DNA of 64,000 nt from the NCBI RefSeq assembly GCF_013694245.2, contig NZ_CP059322.2:5091001-5155000 (forward strand), given 5' to 3'. This DNA comes from Micromonospora ferruginea. GTDB lineage: Bacteria > Actinomycetota > Actinomycetes > Mycobacteriales > Micromonosporaceae. Shown piece after piece: positions 17,010-25,187 of this stretch; position 1 is the first letter of the stretch, and the number at the start of each line of letters is the position of its first letter. Under the pieces are notes generated by a model. It had not been told where the DNA came from and did not search any database. It was given only the letters and a program-made list of their open reading frames with translations. The translations under genes and the position numbers were made by a program.

Positions 17010-17852
17010 TTACAAGCGAGGCGGGCTCGCCTCCGGCCGGACCCGGCGCGCCTGCCGGCGCTGCCCGGCCCGGCCGGCGGCCCGCACCACCGGGGTCAGG
17101 GCCAGGGCGAGCCGGGGGTACGCGTCGAGCAGCCGCACCTGCGCGCCGCGCCAGCGCGGCAGGCTGACCACCGGGCGGGGGCGGCGGGCCAGGCGTACCG
17201 CCCGGGCGGCGACCCGCTCGGGCGTGAGCAGCGCCCCGGTGAAGGAGGCCAGCGCGCCGGGGTCGTCGAGCTTGTCGTGCAGCATCGGCGTCCAGATCCC
17301 GTCCGGGCACAGGCACGACACGTGTACGCCCCGGACGCCGGCCATCCGCAGGTCGCTCAGCGTGCCGAGGCTGAACGCCAGCAGCGCGTGCTTGCTGGCC
17401 GCGTAGACGGTCTCGCCGGGCGCCGCGATCAGCCCGGCCAGCGAGACGACGTTGAGCACGTGCCCGTGGCCCTGGTCGCGCATCACCGCCACGGCGGCCA
17501 GCGTGCCGTTCATCGCGCCGAGCGCGTTGACCTCCACCACCCGGCGTCGGGTCGGCGCGTCGTGCGCCCAGGAGGGACCGGTGACCAGGATGCCGGCGTT
17601 GTTCACCCAGAGCCCGAGCCCGCCCGGCGCGCCAGCCGCCTCGGCGGCCACCGCGGCGCAGGCCGCCTCGTCGCGGACGTCCAGGGGTCGGGACCAGCCG
17701 CCCAGCGGCCCGGCGGCGTCGGCCGCCGCCGCGGCGTCGACGTCGGTTAGCAGCACCCGCCAGCCGTCGGCGTGCAGCGCGGCGGCGAGCGCGCGGCCCA
17801 GCCCGCCGGCCGCTCCGGTCACCACGGCGGCACCGGGTGTCGTGGTCGTCAT
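17010..17852 (-). CDS. Short-chain dehydrogenase/reductase
   Basis: A 280-residue classical SDR. It has the NAD(P)-binding TGAAGGLG at residues 12-19, NNAG near 90, catalytic Ser in NVVSLAG, and YAASK as the active YxxxK. The C-terminal 60 residues are basic and contain a hydrophobic stretch (RLALALTPVVRAAG), suggesting membrane association as in some lipid- or steroid-acting SDRs. ATG at 17852. Substrate unknown. It lies between an Lrp regulator and the Cds1-like gene on the same strand. Confidence 0.85.
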   Translation of the reverse strand: MTTTTPGAAVVTGAAGGLGRALAAALHADGWRVLLTDVDAAAAADAAGPLGGWSRPLDVRDEAACAAVAAEAAGAPGGLGLWVNNAGILVTGPSWAHDAPTRRRVVEVNALGAMNGTLAAVAVMRDQGHGHVLNVVSLAGLIAAPGETVYAASKHALLAFSLGTLSDLRMAGVRGVHVSCLCPDGIWTPMLHDKLDDPGALASFTGALLTPERVAARAVRLARRPRPVVSLPRWRGAQVRLLDAYPRLALALTPVVRAAGRAGQRRQARRVRPEASPPRL

Positions 17853-17891
17853 CGGCGCACGCTAACCGCCGGCACGGCGGTGGGGCCAGTC

Positions 17892-18350
17892 TCAGGCGGT
17901 CGGGGGTTCGAGCGGCTGGGGGCGGTTCTCCCACTTGGTCGACAGGGCGATGCCGGTGCGGGTGGAGGCGACGCCCGGGGTGCGGTTCAACCGCACGATC
18001 AACTGTTCCAGCTCGGCGATGGTGCCCACCCGCGCCTTGAGCAGGAACGATTCGACTCCGGCCATGAAGTAGCAGGATTCGATCTCGGGGATCTGGCGGA
18101 ACGCCTCCAGCACGTCGTCGGTGTCCGCGTCGGAGTTCTCCACGATGCCGATCAGCGCGGTGACGCCGAGCCCGACGGCCTCCGGCTCGACCTCGGCCCG
18201 GTAGGCGCGGATCACGCCGCCGGACTCCAGCTTGCCGACCCGCTCGTGCACGGCGGGCGCGGAGAGGCCGACCTGCCGGGCCAGCTCGGCGTACGACAGG
18301 CGGGCGTTTCCGCGCAGCAGCTCCACGAGGCTCAGGTCGATCGTGTCCAC
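17892..18350 (-). CDS. Lrp/AsnC family transcriptional regulator
   Basis: A 152-residue regulator with an N-terminal winged helix-turn-helix (LRGNARLSYAELARQVGLSAPAVHERV) and a C-terminal RAM ligand domain (residues 65-145; IESCYFMAGVESFLLKARV). The start is GTG at 18350. These proteins form octameric rings that sense amino acids. The gene faces BldC across a 269-bp gap and precedes the SDR and Cds1-like genes, so amino-acid (perhaps cysteine) control of that run is possible but unproven. Confidence 0.88.
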   Translation of the reverse strand: MDTIDLSLVELLRGNARLSYAELARQVGLSAPAVHERVGKLESGGVIRAYRAEVEPEAVGLGVTALIGIVENSDADTDDVLEAFRQIPEIESCYFMAGVESFLLKARVGTIAELEQLIVRLNRTPGVASTRTGIALSTKWENRPQPLEPPTA

Positions 18351-18619
18351 GGAGAGTGACCCTATCGTTTTGGGCCTGACCCGACGTGGTCGGCACCCGT
18401 TGAACGTGACGTGACGTCGCCATTCACAAACGCGCGGTCACGGACGTTCTCCGCCGGTACCATTTACTAACTTTCTCACTGTGTGCGTTTTTCGCGTTTG
18501 GCGGACACGCCCGGTCGCTGGTGCTGTAATTGCCATACGTCCCTCATGACGGCTCTGGGCTCGCACCGGCCGGGGGCAGTGTGTTCAGCCGGGGGCTTCG
18601 TCGACGCGAGGAGGGGGCT

Positions 18620-18886
18620 GTGGACACTGGAGATCGCCTGCTGACACCGGGTGAGGTCGCTGCGCTGTTTCGGGTTGACCCGAAGACCGTGACCAGATGG
18701 GCAGCGGCCGGCCGGATCGGCAGCATCCGGACTCCAGGCGGGCATCGCCGGTTTCGGGAATCCGAGGTGCGGGCCCTGCTGGAGGGGGAGGGCATGCTGG
18801 ACGAGGCGGAAGACATGGGCAAGGCGCGCAACATGGGCCCGACCGCCTCGACCGGCCCCGGCCCGGCGAACGCCGGCATGTACTGA
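18620..18886 (+). CDS. bldC: BldC-family MerR-like developmental regulator
   Basis: An 88-residue protein of MerR-type winged helix-turn-helix only: LLTPGEVAALFRVDPKTVTRWAAAGRIGSIRTPGGHRRFRE fits the BldC signature closely, with TPGGHRR as the wing. Streptomyces BldC (68 residues) binds tandem direct repeats head to tail and delays development. This copy has a longer C-terminal tail (GEGMLDEAEDMGKARNMG). GTG at 18620 with GAGGAGGGG is preferred over the upstream ATG at 18530, which would add 30 residues without homology. A strong hairpin follows the gene. The upstream 18461-18540 stretch is unusually AT-rich and probably holds the promoter. Confidence 0.9.
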   Translation: MDTGDRLLTPGEVAALFRVDPKTVTRWAAAGRIGSIRTPGGHRRFRESEVRALLEGEGMLDEAEDMGKARNMGPTASTGPGPANAGMY

Positions 18887-18892
18887 GCGAGT

Positions 18893-18928
18893 GGGGCGCG
18901 GTCCGACCGGGGGGTCGGGCCGCGCCCC
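18893..18928. terminator. bldC terminator hairpin
   Basis: GGGGCGCGGTCCGACC (18893-18908) pairs with GGTCGGGCCGCGCCCC (18913-18928), a 16-bp stem with one mismatch and a 4-nt loop. It lies between the convergent ends of bldC and ubiX. Confidence 0.8.
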
Positions 18929-18948
18929 AGCCGGTCGATGGCCCACGG

Positions 18949-19593
18949 TCAGGCCGGGTCGGCCTCCCGGCGGCCCGCGGCCAGCTCACCGGACCAGCGC
19001 CGGAACAGCGTGTGCTCGACGCCGAGCGCGTCGAGCACCTTGCCGGCCACGAAGTCGACCAACTGCGCGGCGGAGGCCGTCGCCCCGGCGCCGTAGAAGC
19101 CCGGGCTGGCCGGCAGCACCACCGCGCCGGCGTCGAGCAACGCGATGAGGTGCTCCAGGTGGCTACGGGTCACCGGGGTCTCCCGGGGCACCACCACGAC
19201 CGGCCGGCGCTCCTTGAGGTTCACCTCGGCGGCCCGTTGCAGCAGGTCCTTGGAGAGCCCGATGGCGATGCCGGCGCAGGCCGCGGTGCTGGCCGGCACG
19301 ACCGCCATGCCGCGTACCCGGTAGGAGCCGCTGCTCGGTCCGGCCGCCAGGTCGCCGGCGGGCCAGTGCCGCAGGTCCGCGTCGGCGAGGTCCCGGTCGA
19401 GCCAGGCGGCGAGGTCCTCGGCCCAGTGCGCGTCCCGGAAGGACCGGCCGGTCTCGTCGAGGACGGTGAGCCGGGCGGCTCGGGAGACGATCAGGTCCAC
19501 CGCCTGGCCGGCGTCGAGCAGGCCGCGGACGACCGCCGCCGCGTACGGGGTCCCGGAGGCGCCGGAGACGCCGACCACCCATGGTTCGCGCAT
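18949..19593 (-). CDS. mqnM: UbiX-type flavin prenyltransferase (MqnM)
   Basis: A 214-residue protein with the UbiX pattern: VGVSGASGTPYA at the N-terminus, VPASTAACAGIAIGLSKDLLQRAAEVNLKERRPVVVVPRETP in the middle (PASTxxxxAxxxxxxxxDLxxRxAxVxLKExRxLxLxxRETP), and SPGFYG. UbiX enzymes attach a dimethylallyl unit to FMN to make prenyl-FMN, the cofactor of UbiD decarboxylases. The matching UbiD gene is 2 kb away on the same strand, so this should load MqnL. ATG at 19593. A terpene synthase gene lies between it and mqnP on the other strand. Confidence 0.9.
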   Translation of the reverse strand: MREPWVVGVSGASGTPYAAAVVRGLLDAGQAVDLIVSRAARLTVLDETGRSFRDAHWAEDLAAWLDRDLADADLRHWPAGDLAAGPSSGSYRVRGMAVVPASTAACAGIAIGLSKDLLQRAAEVNLKERRPVVVVPRETPVTRSHLEHLIALLDAGAVVLPASPGFYGAGATASAAQLVDFVAGKVLDALGVEHTLFRRWSGELAAGRREADPA

Positions 19594-19695
19594 GCCGTCA
19601 AGCCTGCCAGGCCAAATGTCCGACGGGTCGACGGGGCTTCCCGCGACATGGGATTCTTCTGTCCGGCGATCCCCCTCCACGGAAGGGCCCCGGTC

Positions 19696-20661
19696 ATGAC
19701 GGCTGCGGTGCTGCGCGCGCTGCGCTCCGACTGCCCCGTCCCGCCCCGGCTCTCCCCGTACGCCGACGACGTGCAGGTCTGGCTGGTCGGCCGGCTCGAC
19801 CGGCTCGGCCTGCCACTGGACCCGGGCACCCGCCGCCGGCTGGCCCGGGCCGGCTTCGCCAGGTACGCGGGACGGCTCTACCCGGACGCCTCGGAGCCCG
19901 ACCTGCGGGTGCTGACCGCGCTGTTCACCTGGTTCTTCCTGGTCGACGACGCCTGCGACGGCAGCGACCGGATGACCCCGGCGCAGATCCGGGCGCTGCG
20001 CGACGGCACGCTCGCGCTGCTGCGTGACGGTCCCCGGGCCCGCCATCCCGGCTTCTCCGGCCCGCTGCGCCGGCTGCTGGTGCAGGCGTGGCGGGAGCCG
20101 CGTCGCCGGATGCCGGCCCGCTGGCGGCTGCGCTTCGCCGACGCGGTGGCCGACCACCTCGACGGCGTGTCCCGGGAGTCGGCCGCCACCTCGGCCGGCC
20201 GACCCCCCGGCGTGGCCGAGTACGTGCGGTTGCGTCGGGCCACCTCGGCGGCGTACGTGTCGTATCCGCTGATCGAGTTCGCCGCCGGCCGGCCGCTGCC
20301 CGACGCGGTCTACCACCACCCGGCGCTGCGCCGCCACGCCGACCTCGGCAACGACCTGCTCTCCTGGTTCAACGACGTCGCCTCGCTGGAGCGCGACCTG
20401 GCGACCGGTGGCGGGCACAACCTGGTGCTCGCGGTGGCCGGTGAGCGGGGTGTGCCGCTGCCGGTCGCGGTGGACCTGGTGGCCGAGCACTGGCGGGCGG
20501 AGATGAGTCGCTTCATGGCGTTGCGCGCGGCGGTGCCGTCGTTCGGCCCGGCGCTGGACGAGGCGGTCATCGCCCACCTCGACGGGGTGGCCGCCGCGGT
20601 GCGCGGCACGGTCGACTGGACGCTGGAGAGCGCCCGCTACCCGGCCGCCGCGACGCCCTGA
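19696..20661 (+). CDS. Class I terpene synthase
   Basis: A 321-residue bacterial terpene cyclase. The Asp-rich motif is DDACD (D84, D85, D88). The pyrophosphate-sensing Arg is R180, exactly 46 residues before the second metal site NDVASLERD (N226, S230, D234), which is followed by GGGHNLV. The C-terminal RY pair is in ARYPAA. The last NSE-triad residue is Asp instead of the usual Glu. It should ionise a linear prenyl diphosphate; the product cannot be predicted. It sits alone on the plus strand between menaquinone genes, with no P450 or prenyltransferase of its own. Confidence 0.85.
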   Translation: MTAAVLRALRSDCPVPPRLSPYADDVQVWLVGRLDRLGLPLDPGTRRRLARAGFARYAGRLYPDASEPDLRVLTALFTWFFLVDDACDGSDRMTPAQIRALRDGTLALLRDGPRARHPGFSGPLRRLLVQAWREPRRRMPARWRLRFADAVADHLDGVSRESAATSAGRPPGVAEYVRLRRATSAAYVSYPLIEFAAGRPLPDAVYHHPALRRHADLGNDLLSWFNDVASLERDLATGGGHNLVLAVAGERGVPLPVAVDLVAEHWRAEMSRFMALRAAVPSFGPALDEAVIAHLDGVAAAVRGTVDWTLESARYPAAATP

Positions 20662-20697
20662 CCGGCGGGCGGCCGACCCGGCCGGGCCCCGGTCGGG

Positions 20698-21600
20698 TCA
20701 GGGCCGCAGGTCGAGCCGGAGCACCAGGTCGAGCAGCGCGAAGACGAACAGCACGATGCCGACGAAGCCGTTGGCGGTGAAGAACGCCCGGTTGACCTTG
20801 CTCAGGTCGGTGGGGCTGACCACCAGGTGCTGGTAGCCGAAGGCGACCGCGGTGAACGCCAGCCCGATCCACCAGAGCCAGCCGAAGCCGACGAGCGCGC
20901 CGAACCAGATGAACAGCGCGAACGTCACCACGTGCGCGACCGTGGAGGCGTGCAGTGCGAACCGCCGGCCGTAGCGGGCCGGGACGCTGCGCACCCCGAT
21001 CTCGCGGTCGATCTCCGAGTCCTGGCAGGCGTAGATCAGGTCGAACCCGCCGATCCACAGGCCGACCGCGGCGCCGAGCAGCCACGCCGGGCCGGAGCCG
21101 GCGAGCGTGCCGGTGACCGCCAGCCAGGCGCCGACCGGCCCGACCGCCTGGGCGACCGCGAGGATGGCGTGCGGCCAGTCGGTGAACCGCTTGCCGTACG
21201 GATAGACCACCAGCGGCACCACGGCCAGCGGGGCGAGCGCCAGGCAGAGCGGGTTGAGCAGGGCGGCGGCGGCCAGGAAGACCACCAGCGCGACGGCCGC
21301 GCCGGTCCAGGCCGTACGCACGCTCACCGCCCCGGTGACGAGTTCCCGGTTGGCGGTACGCGGATTCCGGGCGTCGATCCGACGGTCGAGGATCCGGTTG
21401 GCGGCCATCGCGAACGTCCGCGCGCCGACCATCGCCACGGTGATCAGCAGCAGGTCGAGCCAGCGCACCCGCCCGCCGGTCACCTGCATGGCGGTCAGCG
21501 CGGACAGGTACGCGAACGGCAGCGCGAACACCGAGTGCTCGATCGCGACCAGCTTGAGGAAGGACGTGACCCGTCCGGGTCGCTCCGCGACGGCGGTCAT
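20698..21600 (-). CDS. mqnP: UbiA-type prenyltransferase of the futalosine pathway (MqnP)
   Basis: A 300-residue integral membrane prenyltransferase with about eight helices. The two Asp-rich motifs are NRILDRRIDARN (near residue 68) and CQDSEIDREIG (near residue 190). It probably attaches the polyprenyl tail to 1,4-dihydroxy-6-naphthoate. ATG at 21600 overlaps the mqnL stop by four bases, showing translational coupling. It could be annotated as 4-hydroxybenzoate polyprenyltransferase by homology, but pairing with UbiD/UbiX in an mqnE genome favours MqnP. Confidence 0.9.
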   Translation of the reverse strand: MTAVAERPGRVTSFLKLVAIEHSVFALPFAYLSALTAMQVTGGRVRWLDLLLITVAMVGARTFAMAANRILDRRIDARNPRTANRELVTGAVSVRTAWTGAAVALVVFLAAAALLNPLCLALAPLAVVPLVVYPYGKRFTDWPHAILAVAQAVGPVGAWLAVTGTLAGSGPAWLLGAAVGLWIGGFDLIYACQDSEIDREIGVRSVPARYGRRFALHASTVAHVVTFALFIWFGALVGFGWLWWIGLAFTAVAFGYQHLVVSPTDLSKVNRAFFTANGFVGIVLFVFALLDLVLRLDLRP

Positions 21601-23054
21601 CGGATCCCGTACTCCTGCCAGCGCTTGTCGACCAGGGAGACCACCTCGGGGGACATCCGCATCTCCTCCGGCCAGCCCCGGGAGTAGCCCTCCTCGGGCA
21701 GCTTGCGGGTCGCGTCGACGCCCGCCTTGCCGCCCCAGAACTGCTGGTAGGACGCGTGGTCGAGGTGGTCCACCGGCCCCTCGGTGAGGAGCAGGTCGCG
21801 GGCGTAGTCGACGTTGCCGAAGGCGCGGAACGCGACCTCGTTGTAGTCGTGCACGTCGCAGTCCTCGTCGACGATCACGATCAGCTTGGTCAGCGACATC
21901 ATGTGCGCGCCCCAGATCGCGTTCATCACCTTCTGCGCGTGCTTCGGATAGCGCTTGCGGATCGACACGATCGCGCAGTTGTGGAAGACGCCGGCGGCCG
22001 GGAGGTCGTAGTCGACGATGTCCGGGATCAGGAAGCGCAGCAGCGGGGCGAAGATCCGCTCGGTGGCCTTGCCGAGGCCGTGGTCCTCCTGCGGCGGCTG
22101 GGACGTGACGATCGAGTGGTAGACCGGGTCGCGCTGCATGGTCATGGCCTCGATGTGCAGCACCGGGAACGGCTCGACCGGCGTGTAGAAGCCGGTGTGG
22201 TCGCCGAACGGGCCCTCGGGCAGCCGCTCGCCCGGCTCCAGGTAGCCCTCCAGCACGATCTGCGCGTGCGCCGGCACCTGCAACGGGACGGTCAGGCAGT
22301 CGACCATCTCCACCCGCTCGCCGCGCAGGAACCCGGCGAACAGGTATTCGTCGATGTCGGCGGGGAGCGGCGCGCTGGCCGCGTAGGCGACCGCCGGGTC
22401 GGCGCCGATGGCGACCGCCACCGGCAGCCGCTGGCCGAGCCGCTCGGCGACCGCGTGGTGCGCGGTGGAGTTCTTGTGGATCTGCCAGTGCATGCCGAGC
22501 GTGTTCCGGCCGTGCTGCTGGAGCCGGTAGAGGCCGAGGTTGCGCTTGCCGGTCTCCGGGTGCTTGGTGTGGGTCAGCCCGAAGTTGTGGAAGATGCCGC
22601 CGTCGCCCGGCCAGACCTGCAACCCGGGCAGCCGGTTGAGGTCGACGTCGTCGCCCCGGTAGACCACCTGCTGGCAGGGGGCGGTCTTCACCTTCTTCGG
22701 CGGCATGGACTTGAGCTGCATCACCTTGCCGAGCCCGCCCATCATGCCGGCGAAGCCCTGCGGCAGCTCCGGCTTGAGCATCTCGCCGATCCGCTCGCCG
22801 ATCTCGTCCAGCCGCTCGACGCCGAGCGCCATCGCCATCCGCTTCTCGGTGCCGAACAGGTTGACCGCGACCGGCATCTCGCCCCGGGTGGGCCGTTCGA
22901 AGAGCAGGGCCGGCCCCGAGGCACGGACGGTGCGGGTGACCACCTCGCTCATCTCCAGCGTCGGGTCGACCGGGACGCTCACCCGGCGCAGTTCGCCCGC
23001 GCGCTCCAGGGCCGCGAGGAAGTCCTTGAGGTCGTTGTACGGGAACCCACGCAT
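21597..23054 (-). CDS. mqnL: UbiD-family decarboxylase (MqnL)
   Basis: A 485-residue UbiD-type decarboxylase that uses prenyl-FMN. Family blocks visible: NDLKDFLAALERAGEL at the start, YRLQQHGRNTLGMHWQIHKNSTAHH in the middle, EGPFGDHTGFYTP with the catalytic region, and SIRKRYPKHAQKVMNAIWG. It is expected to decarboxylate the prenylated naphthoate after MqnP, or the naphthoate itself. ATG at 23054 has GGGAGG upstream and is preferred over 23072, since MRGFPYNDL begins the homology. It is divergent from a hydrolase gene across a palindromic repeat. Confidence 0.9.
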   Translation of the reverse strand: MRGFPYNDLKDFLAALERAGELRRVSVPVDPTLEMSEVVTRTVRASGPALLFERPTRGEMPVAVNLFGTEKRMAMALGVERLDEIGERIGEMLKPELPQGFAGMMGGLGKVMQLKSMPPKKVKTAPCQQVVYRGDDVDLNRLPGLQVWPGDGGIFHNFGLTHTKHPETGKRNLGLYRLQQHGRNTLGMHWQIHKNSTAHHAVAERLGQRLPVAVAIGADPAVAYAASAPLPADIDEYLFAGFLRGERVEMVDCLTVPLQVPAHAQIVLEGYLEPGERLPEGPFGDHTGFYTPVEPFPVLHIEAMTMQRDPVYHSIVTSQPPQEDHGLGKATERIFAPLLRFLIPDIVDYDLPAAGVFHNCAIVSIRKRYPKHAQKVMNAIWGAHMMSLTKLIVIVDEDCDVHDYNEVAFRAFGNVDYARDLLLTEGPVDHLDHASYQQFWGGKAGVDATRKLPEEGYSRGWPEEMRMSPEVVSLVDKRWQEYGIR

Positions 23055-23080
23055 CACCCCATCCTCCCCCACCCCGCTGG

Positions 23081-23140
23081 GGTGTAAGGAGGGGCCCCTT
23101 CTTAACGCATTCGGTAGAGGCGGGGCCCCCGCTTAACATC
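23081..23140. repeat. 60-nt palindromic repeat, copy 3 (between divergent starts)
   Basis: GGTGTAAGGAGGGGCCCC begins a unit matching copy 1 over most of its length, including the loop GCATTCGGTAGAG. Unlike copies 1, 2 and 5, it lies between two start codons (mqnL at 23054 and the hydrolase at 23164), where a terminator would make little sense. Confidence 0.85.
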
Positions 23141-23163
23141 CCGGCGGTCGGGTAGTCGGCGGC

Positions 23164-24033
23164 ATGGGCGGCGAACGGGTGCCAGCGGGGTTCACCGAGC
23201 AGCGGGCACAGGTCGGCGAGGTGGCCTGGAACTACGTCCGGGGCGGCCGGGGGCCCACGCTGGTGCTGCTGCACGGCTACCCCCAGTGCTGGCGCATGTG
23301 GCGGCACCTGCTGCCGGAGCTGGCCAGGTCGTACGAGGTGATCGCCCCGGACCTGCGCGGCTTCGGGGCCAGCGACGCCCCACCCGGCGGGTACGACAAG
23401 AGGACGGTCGCCGCCGACCTGCACCGGCTGCTCACCGACCTCGGCCTGGCCGAGGAGATCCGGCTGGTCGGCCACGACCTCGGCACCATGGTCGCGTACG
23501 CCTACGCGGCCGCCCACCCCGACTCCGTCGCCCGGCTGGTGCTGAGCGAGGCGCCGATCCCGGACGAGAGCATCTACACGATCCCCGCGTTGACCGAAGC
23601 CGGCCCGGCGGTGTGGAACTTCGGCTTCTTCAACCTCGCCAACGGCCTGCCCGAGCAACTCGTCGCCGGCCGGGAGGCGGTCTGGGTCGACCGGTTCACC
23701 GACTCGATCATGGCGATCAAGGGCAGCCTGGGCCCGGACGACATCGAGGAGTACGCGGGACACCTGCGCGACGAGGCGCACCTGCGGGCCAGCTTCGGCT
23801 ATTTCCGGGCGTTCGGCCAGGACGTCGCGGACAACACGGCGTACCGGGGCACGAAGCTGCCGATGCCGGTGCTCGCCATCGGCGCGCAGGCCAGCCTGGG
23901 CGGGCAGGTGGCCGAGCAGGTCCGCCGCTATGCCGACCAGGTCACCGGCGCGGTGGTCGAGGACTGCGGCCACTGGCTCTTCGAGGAGCAGCCGGCGAAG
24001 CTCGCCGCCCTCCTGCTGCCGTTCCTGCGGTGA
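23164..24033 (+). CDS. Alpha/beta hydrolase, epoxide hydrolase-like
   Basis: A 289-residue alpha/beta hydrolase with HGYPQ (oxyanion hole), the nucleophile elbow GHDLG (Asp105), the RGFGASD block and a C-terminal His in DCGHWLFEE. An Asp nucleophile together with HGYPQ is the epoxide hydrolase/haloalkane dehalogenase pattern, not that of Ser esterases. ATG at 23164 lies only 23 bp past the palindromic repeat and lacks a clear Shine-Dalgarno. Substrate unknown. Confidence 0.82.
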   Translation: MGGERVPAGFTEQRAQVGEVAWNYVRGGRGPTLVLLHGYPQCWRMWRHLLPELARSYEVIAPDLRGFGASDAPPGGYDKRTVAADLHRLLTDLGLAEEIRLVGHDLGTMVAYAYAAAHPDSVARLVLSEAPIPDESIYTIPALTEAGPAVWNFGFFNLANGLPEQLVAGREAVWVDRFTDSIMAIKGSLGPDDIEEYAGHLRDEAHLRASFGYFRAFGQDVADNTAYRGTKLPMPVLAIGAQASLGGQVAEQVRRYADQVTGAVVEDCGHWLFEEQPAKLAALLLPFLR

Positions 24034-24041
24034 GGCCCGGC

Positions 24042-24596
24042 TCAGGCGGCCGGCGTCCAGGCGTACTGCTGGAGGGGTTCGTCGACCGGCGCGGCGGTGA
24101 GCCGGTTCGCGAACGTCGAGATGGTGTACGTGCCGACGCCGAGCACGACGTCGAGCGCGTGCCGTGGCTGCCAGCCGGCGGCGAGGAAGGCGTCCAGCGC
24201 GGGGTCGCCCACCGCGCCCCGGTGGTCGAGCACGGCGACGGTGAACCGGCGCAGCGCCTCCAGGCGGGGCTCGGGCAGCGCCTCGCCGGCCCGCAGCGCG
24301 TCGATCAGCGCGGGCTCGGCGCCGTGCCGGGTGAGCGTCGCGGTGTGCATGGCGACGCAGAGGTGGCACCGGTTGCGGGTGGCGACGGTCAGCACGACCA
24401 CCTCGCGGGCGACCGGGTCGAGGTCGGTGGCCTCGAACGCCGCGTTGGCGGCGAGGAAGCCCTTGAGCAGTTCGGGCGAGCCGGCCATCAGACCGACGGC
24501 GGCCGGCAGGTGGCCCAGCGTGCGGCGGACACCGGCCATCACCGGACGGGCGGCGGCGGGTGCGGTCTCGGTGTCGTACGCGGTGAAGCGGGACAT
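24042..24596 (-). CDS. AhpD/carboxymuconolactone decarboxylase-like protein
   Basis: A 184-residue all-helical protein with the AhpD redox motif NRCHLCVAMHT (CxxC plus His, about residues 74-80). Such proteins act as thiol peroxidases or their reductants; some act on aromatic or lipid peroxides. ATG at 24596. It is divergent from a MarR regulator over 63 bp that hold two 15-bp operator-like sites, so it is very likely the regulated target. Confidence 0.85.
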   Translation of the reverse strand: MSRFTAYDTETAPAAARPVMAGVRRTLGHLPAAVGLMAGSPELLKGFLAANAAFEATDLDPVAREVVVLTVATRNRCHLCVAMHTATLTRHGAEPALIDALRAGEALPEPRLEALRRFTVAVLDHRGAVGDPALDAFLAAGWQPRHALDVVLGVGTYTISTFANRLTAAPVDEPLQQYAWTPAA

Positions 24597-24619
24597 CTCG
24601 CGTCCCCTCTCGTAAGATA

Positions 24620-24655
24620 GTCAACGTGGTTGACCAAATAGTAAACGTGGTTGTC
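24620..24655. promoter_or_regulatory. Two MarR operator sites, 21 bp apart
   Basis: Site 1, GTCAACGTGGTTGAC (24620-24634), is a perfect palindrome around GTG. Site 2, GTAAACGTGGTTGTC (24641-24655), differs by two bases. The 21-bp spacing is two DNA turns, so both sites face the same side. They fill the gap between the AhpD-like and MarR starts, and site 2 ends 4 bp before the marR ATG. Confidence 0.8.
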
Positions 24656-24659
24656 GAAG

Positions 24660-25130
24660 ATGGCAACGCCTGACCGCCCCGGCTTCGCGCTGCCGCTGCT
24701 GCTGCTCGCCGGCTTCCGCACGCTCATCGACGACCTGCACGCCGAACTGGCCCGGCACGGGCACACCGAGCTGCGCCCGGCGCACGGCTTCGTCCTCCAG
24801 GCCGTCGGCCCCGCCGGCACCACCGCCTCCGACCTCGGGCAACGCCTCGGCGTCTCCAAGCAGGCCGCCGGGAAGACGGTGGACCGGCTGGTCGCGCTCG
24901 GCTACCTGGAACGGGTGGACGACCCGGCCGACGCGCGCCGCAAGCTGGTCCGGATGACCGCCCGTGGCCACGACGGGCTGCACCGCTCCGCGGTCGTGTT
25001 CGACGCGCTGCGCGATCGCTGGGCGGCCACGCTCGGCGCGGACCGGGTCGCCGCGATCGAGGACGACCTGCGCCGGATGGTCCCCGCCGACGTGTTCCGC
25101 CTCGACGTCCCCGGTTGGTTCGGCGGGTGA
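24660..25130 (+). CDS. MarR family transcriptional regulator
   Basis: A 156-residue winged-helix regulator: TTASDLGQRLGVSKQAAGKTVDRLVALGYLERVDDPADARRKLVRMT holds the recognition helix and the DxRxxxxxxT wing. ATG at 24660 is taken; TTG at 24651 is possible. The operator palindromes directly upstream would block both its own promoter and that of the divergent AhpD-like gene. MarR proteins of this size sense phenolics or oxidants; there is no conserved Cys here, so a ligand-binding mode is more likely than thiol oxidation. Confidence 0.87.
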   Translation: MATPDRPGFALPLLLLAGFRTLIDDLHAELARHGHTELRPAHGFVLQAVGPAGTTASDLGQRLGVSKQAAGKTVDRLVALGYLERVDDPADARRKLVRMTARGHDGLHRSAVVFDALRDRWAATLGADRVAAIEDDLRRMVPADVFRLDVPGWFGG

Positions 25131-25140
25131 ACCTCAGCCG

Positions 25141-25178
25141 CCGAAGGGGCACCCACCGAGCGGTGGGTGCCCCTTCGG
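25141..25178. terminator. Bidirectional terminator, 18-bp perfect stem
   Basis: CCGAAGGGGCACCCACCG (25141-25158) is the exact reverse complement of 25161-25178, with a 2-nt centre. It sits 10 bp from each of the convergent stops of marR and the pectate lyase gene. Confidence 0.88.
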
Positions 25179-25187
25179 TGAACACAA

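Noticed and set aside
20698..24666. 1322-residue frame running through mqnL, the hydrolase and the AhpD-like genes
   Set aside because: Only its last 300 residues (MqnP) make sense. The rest is out of frame with mqnL and antisense to the hydrolase, and is an artefact of a stop-poor high-GC frame.
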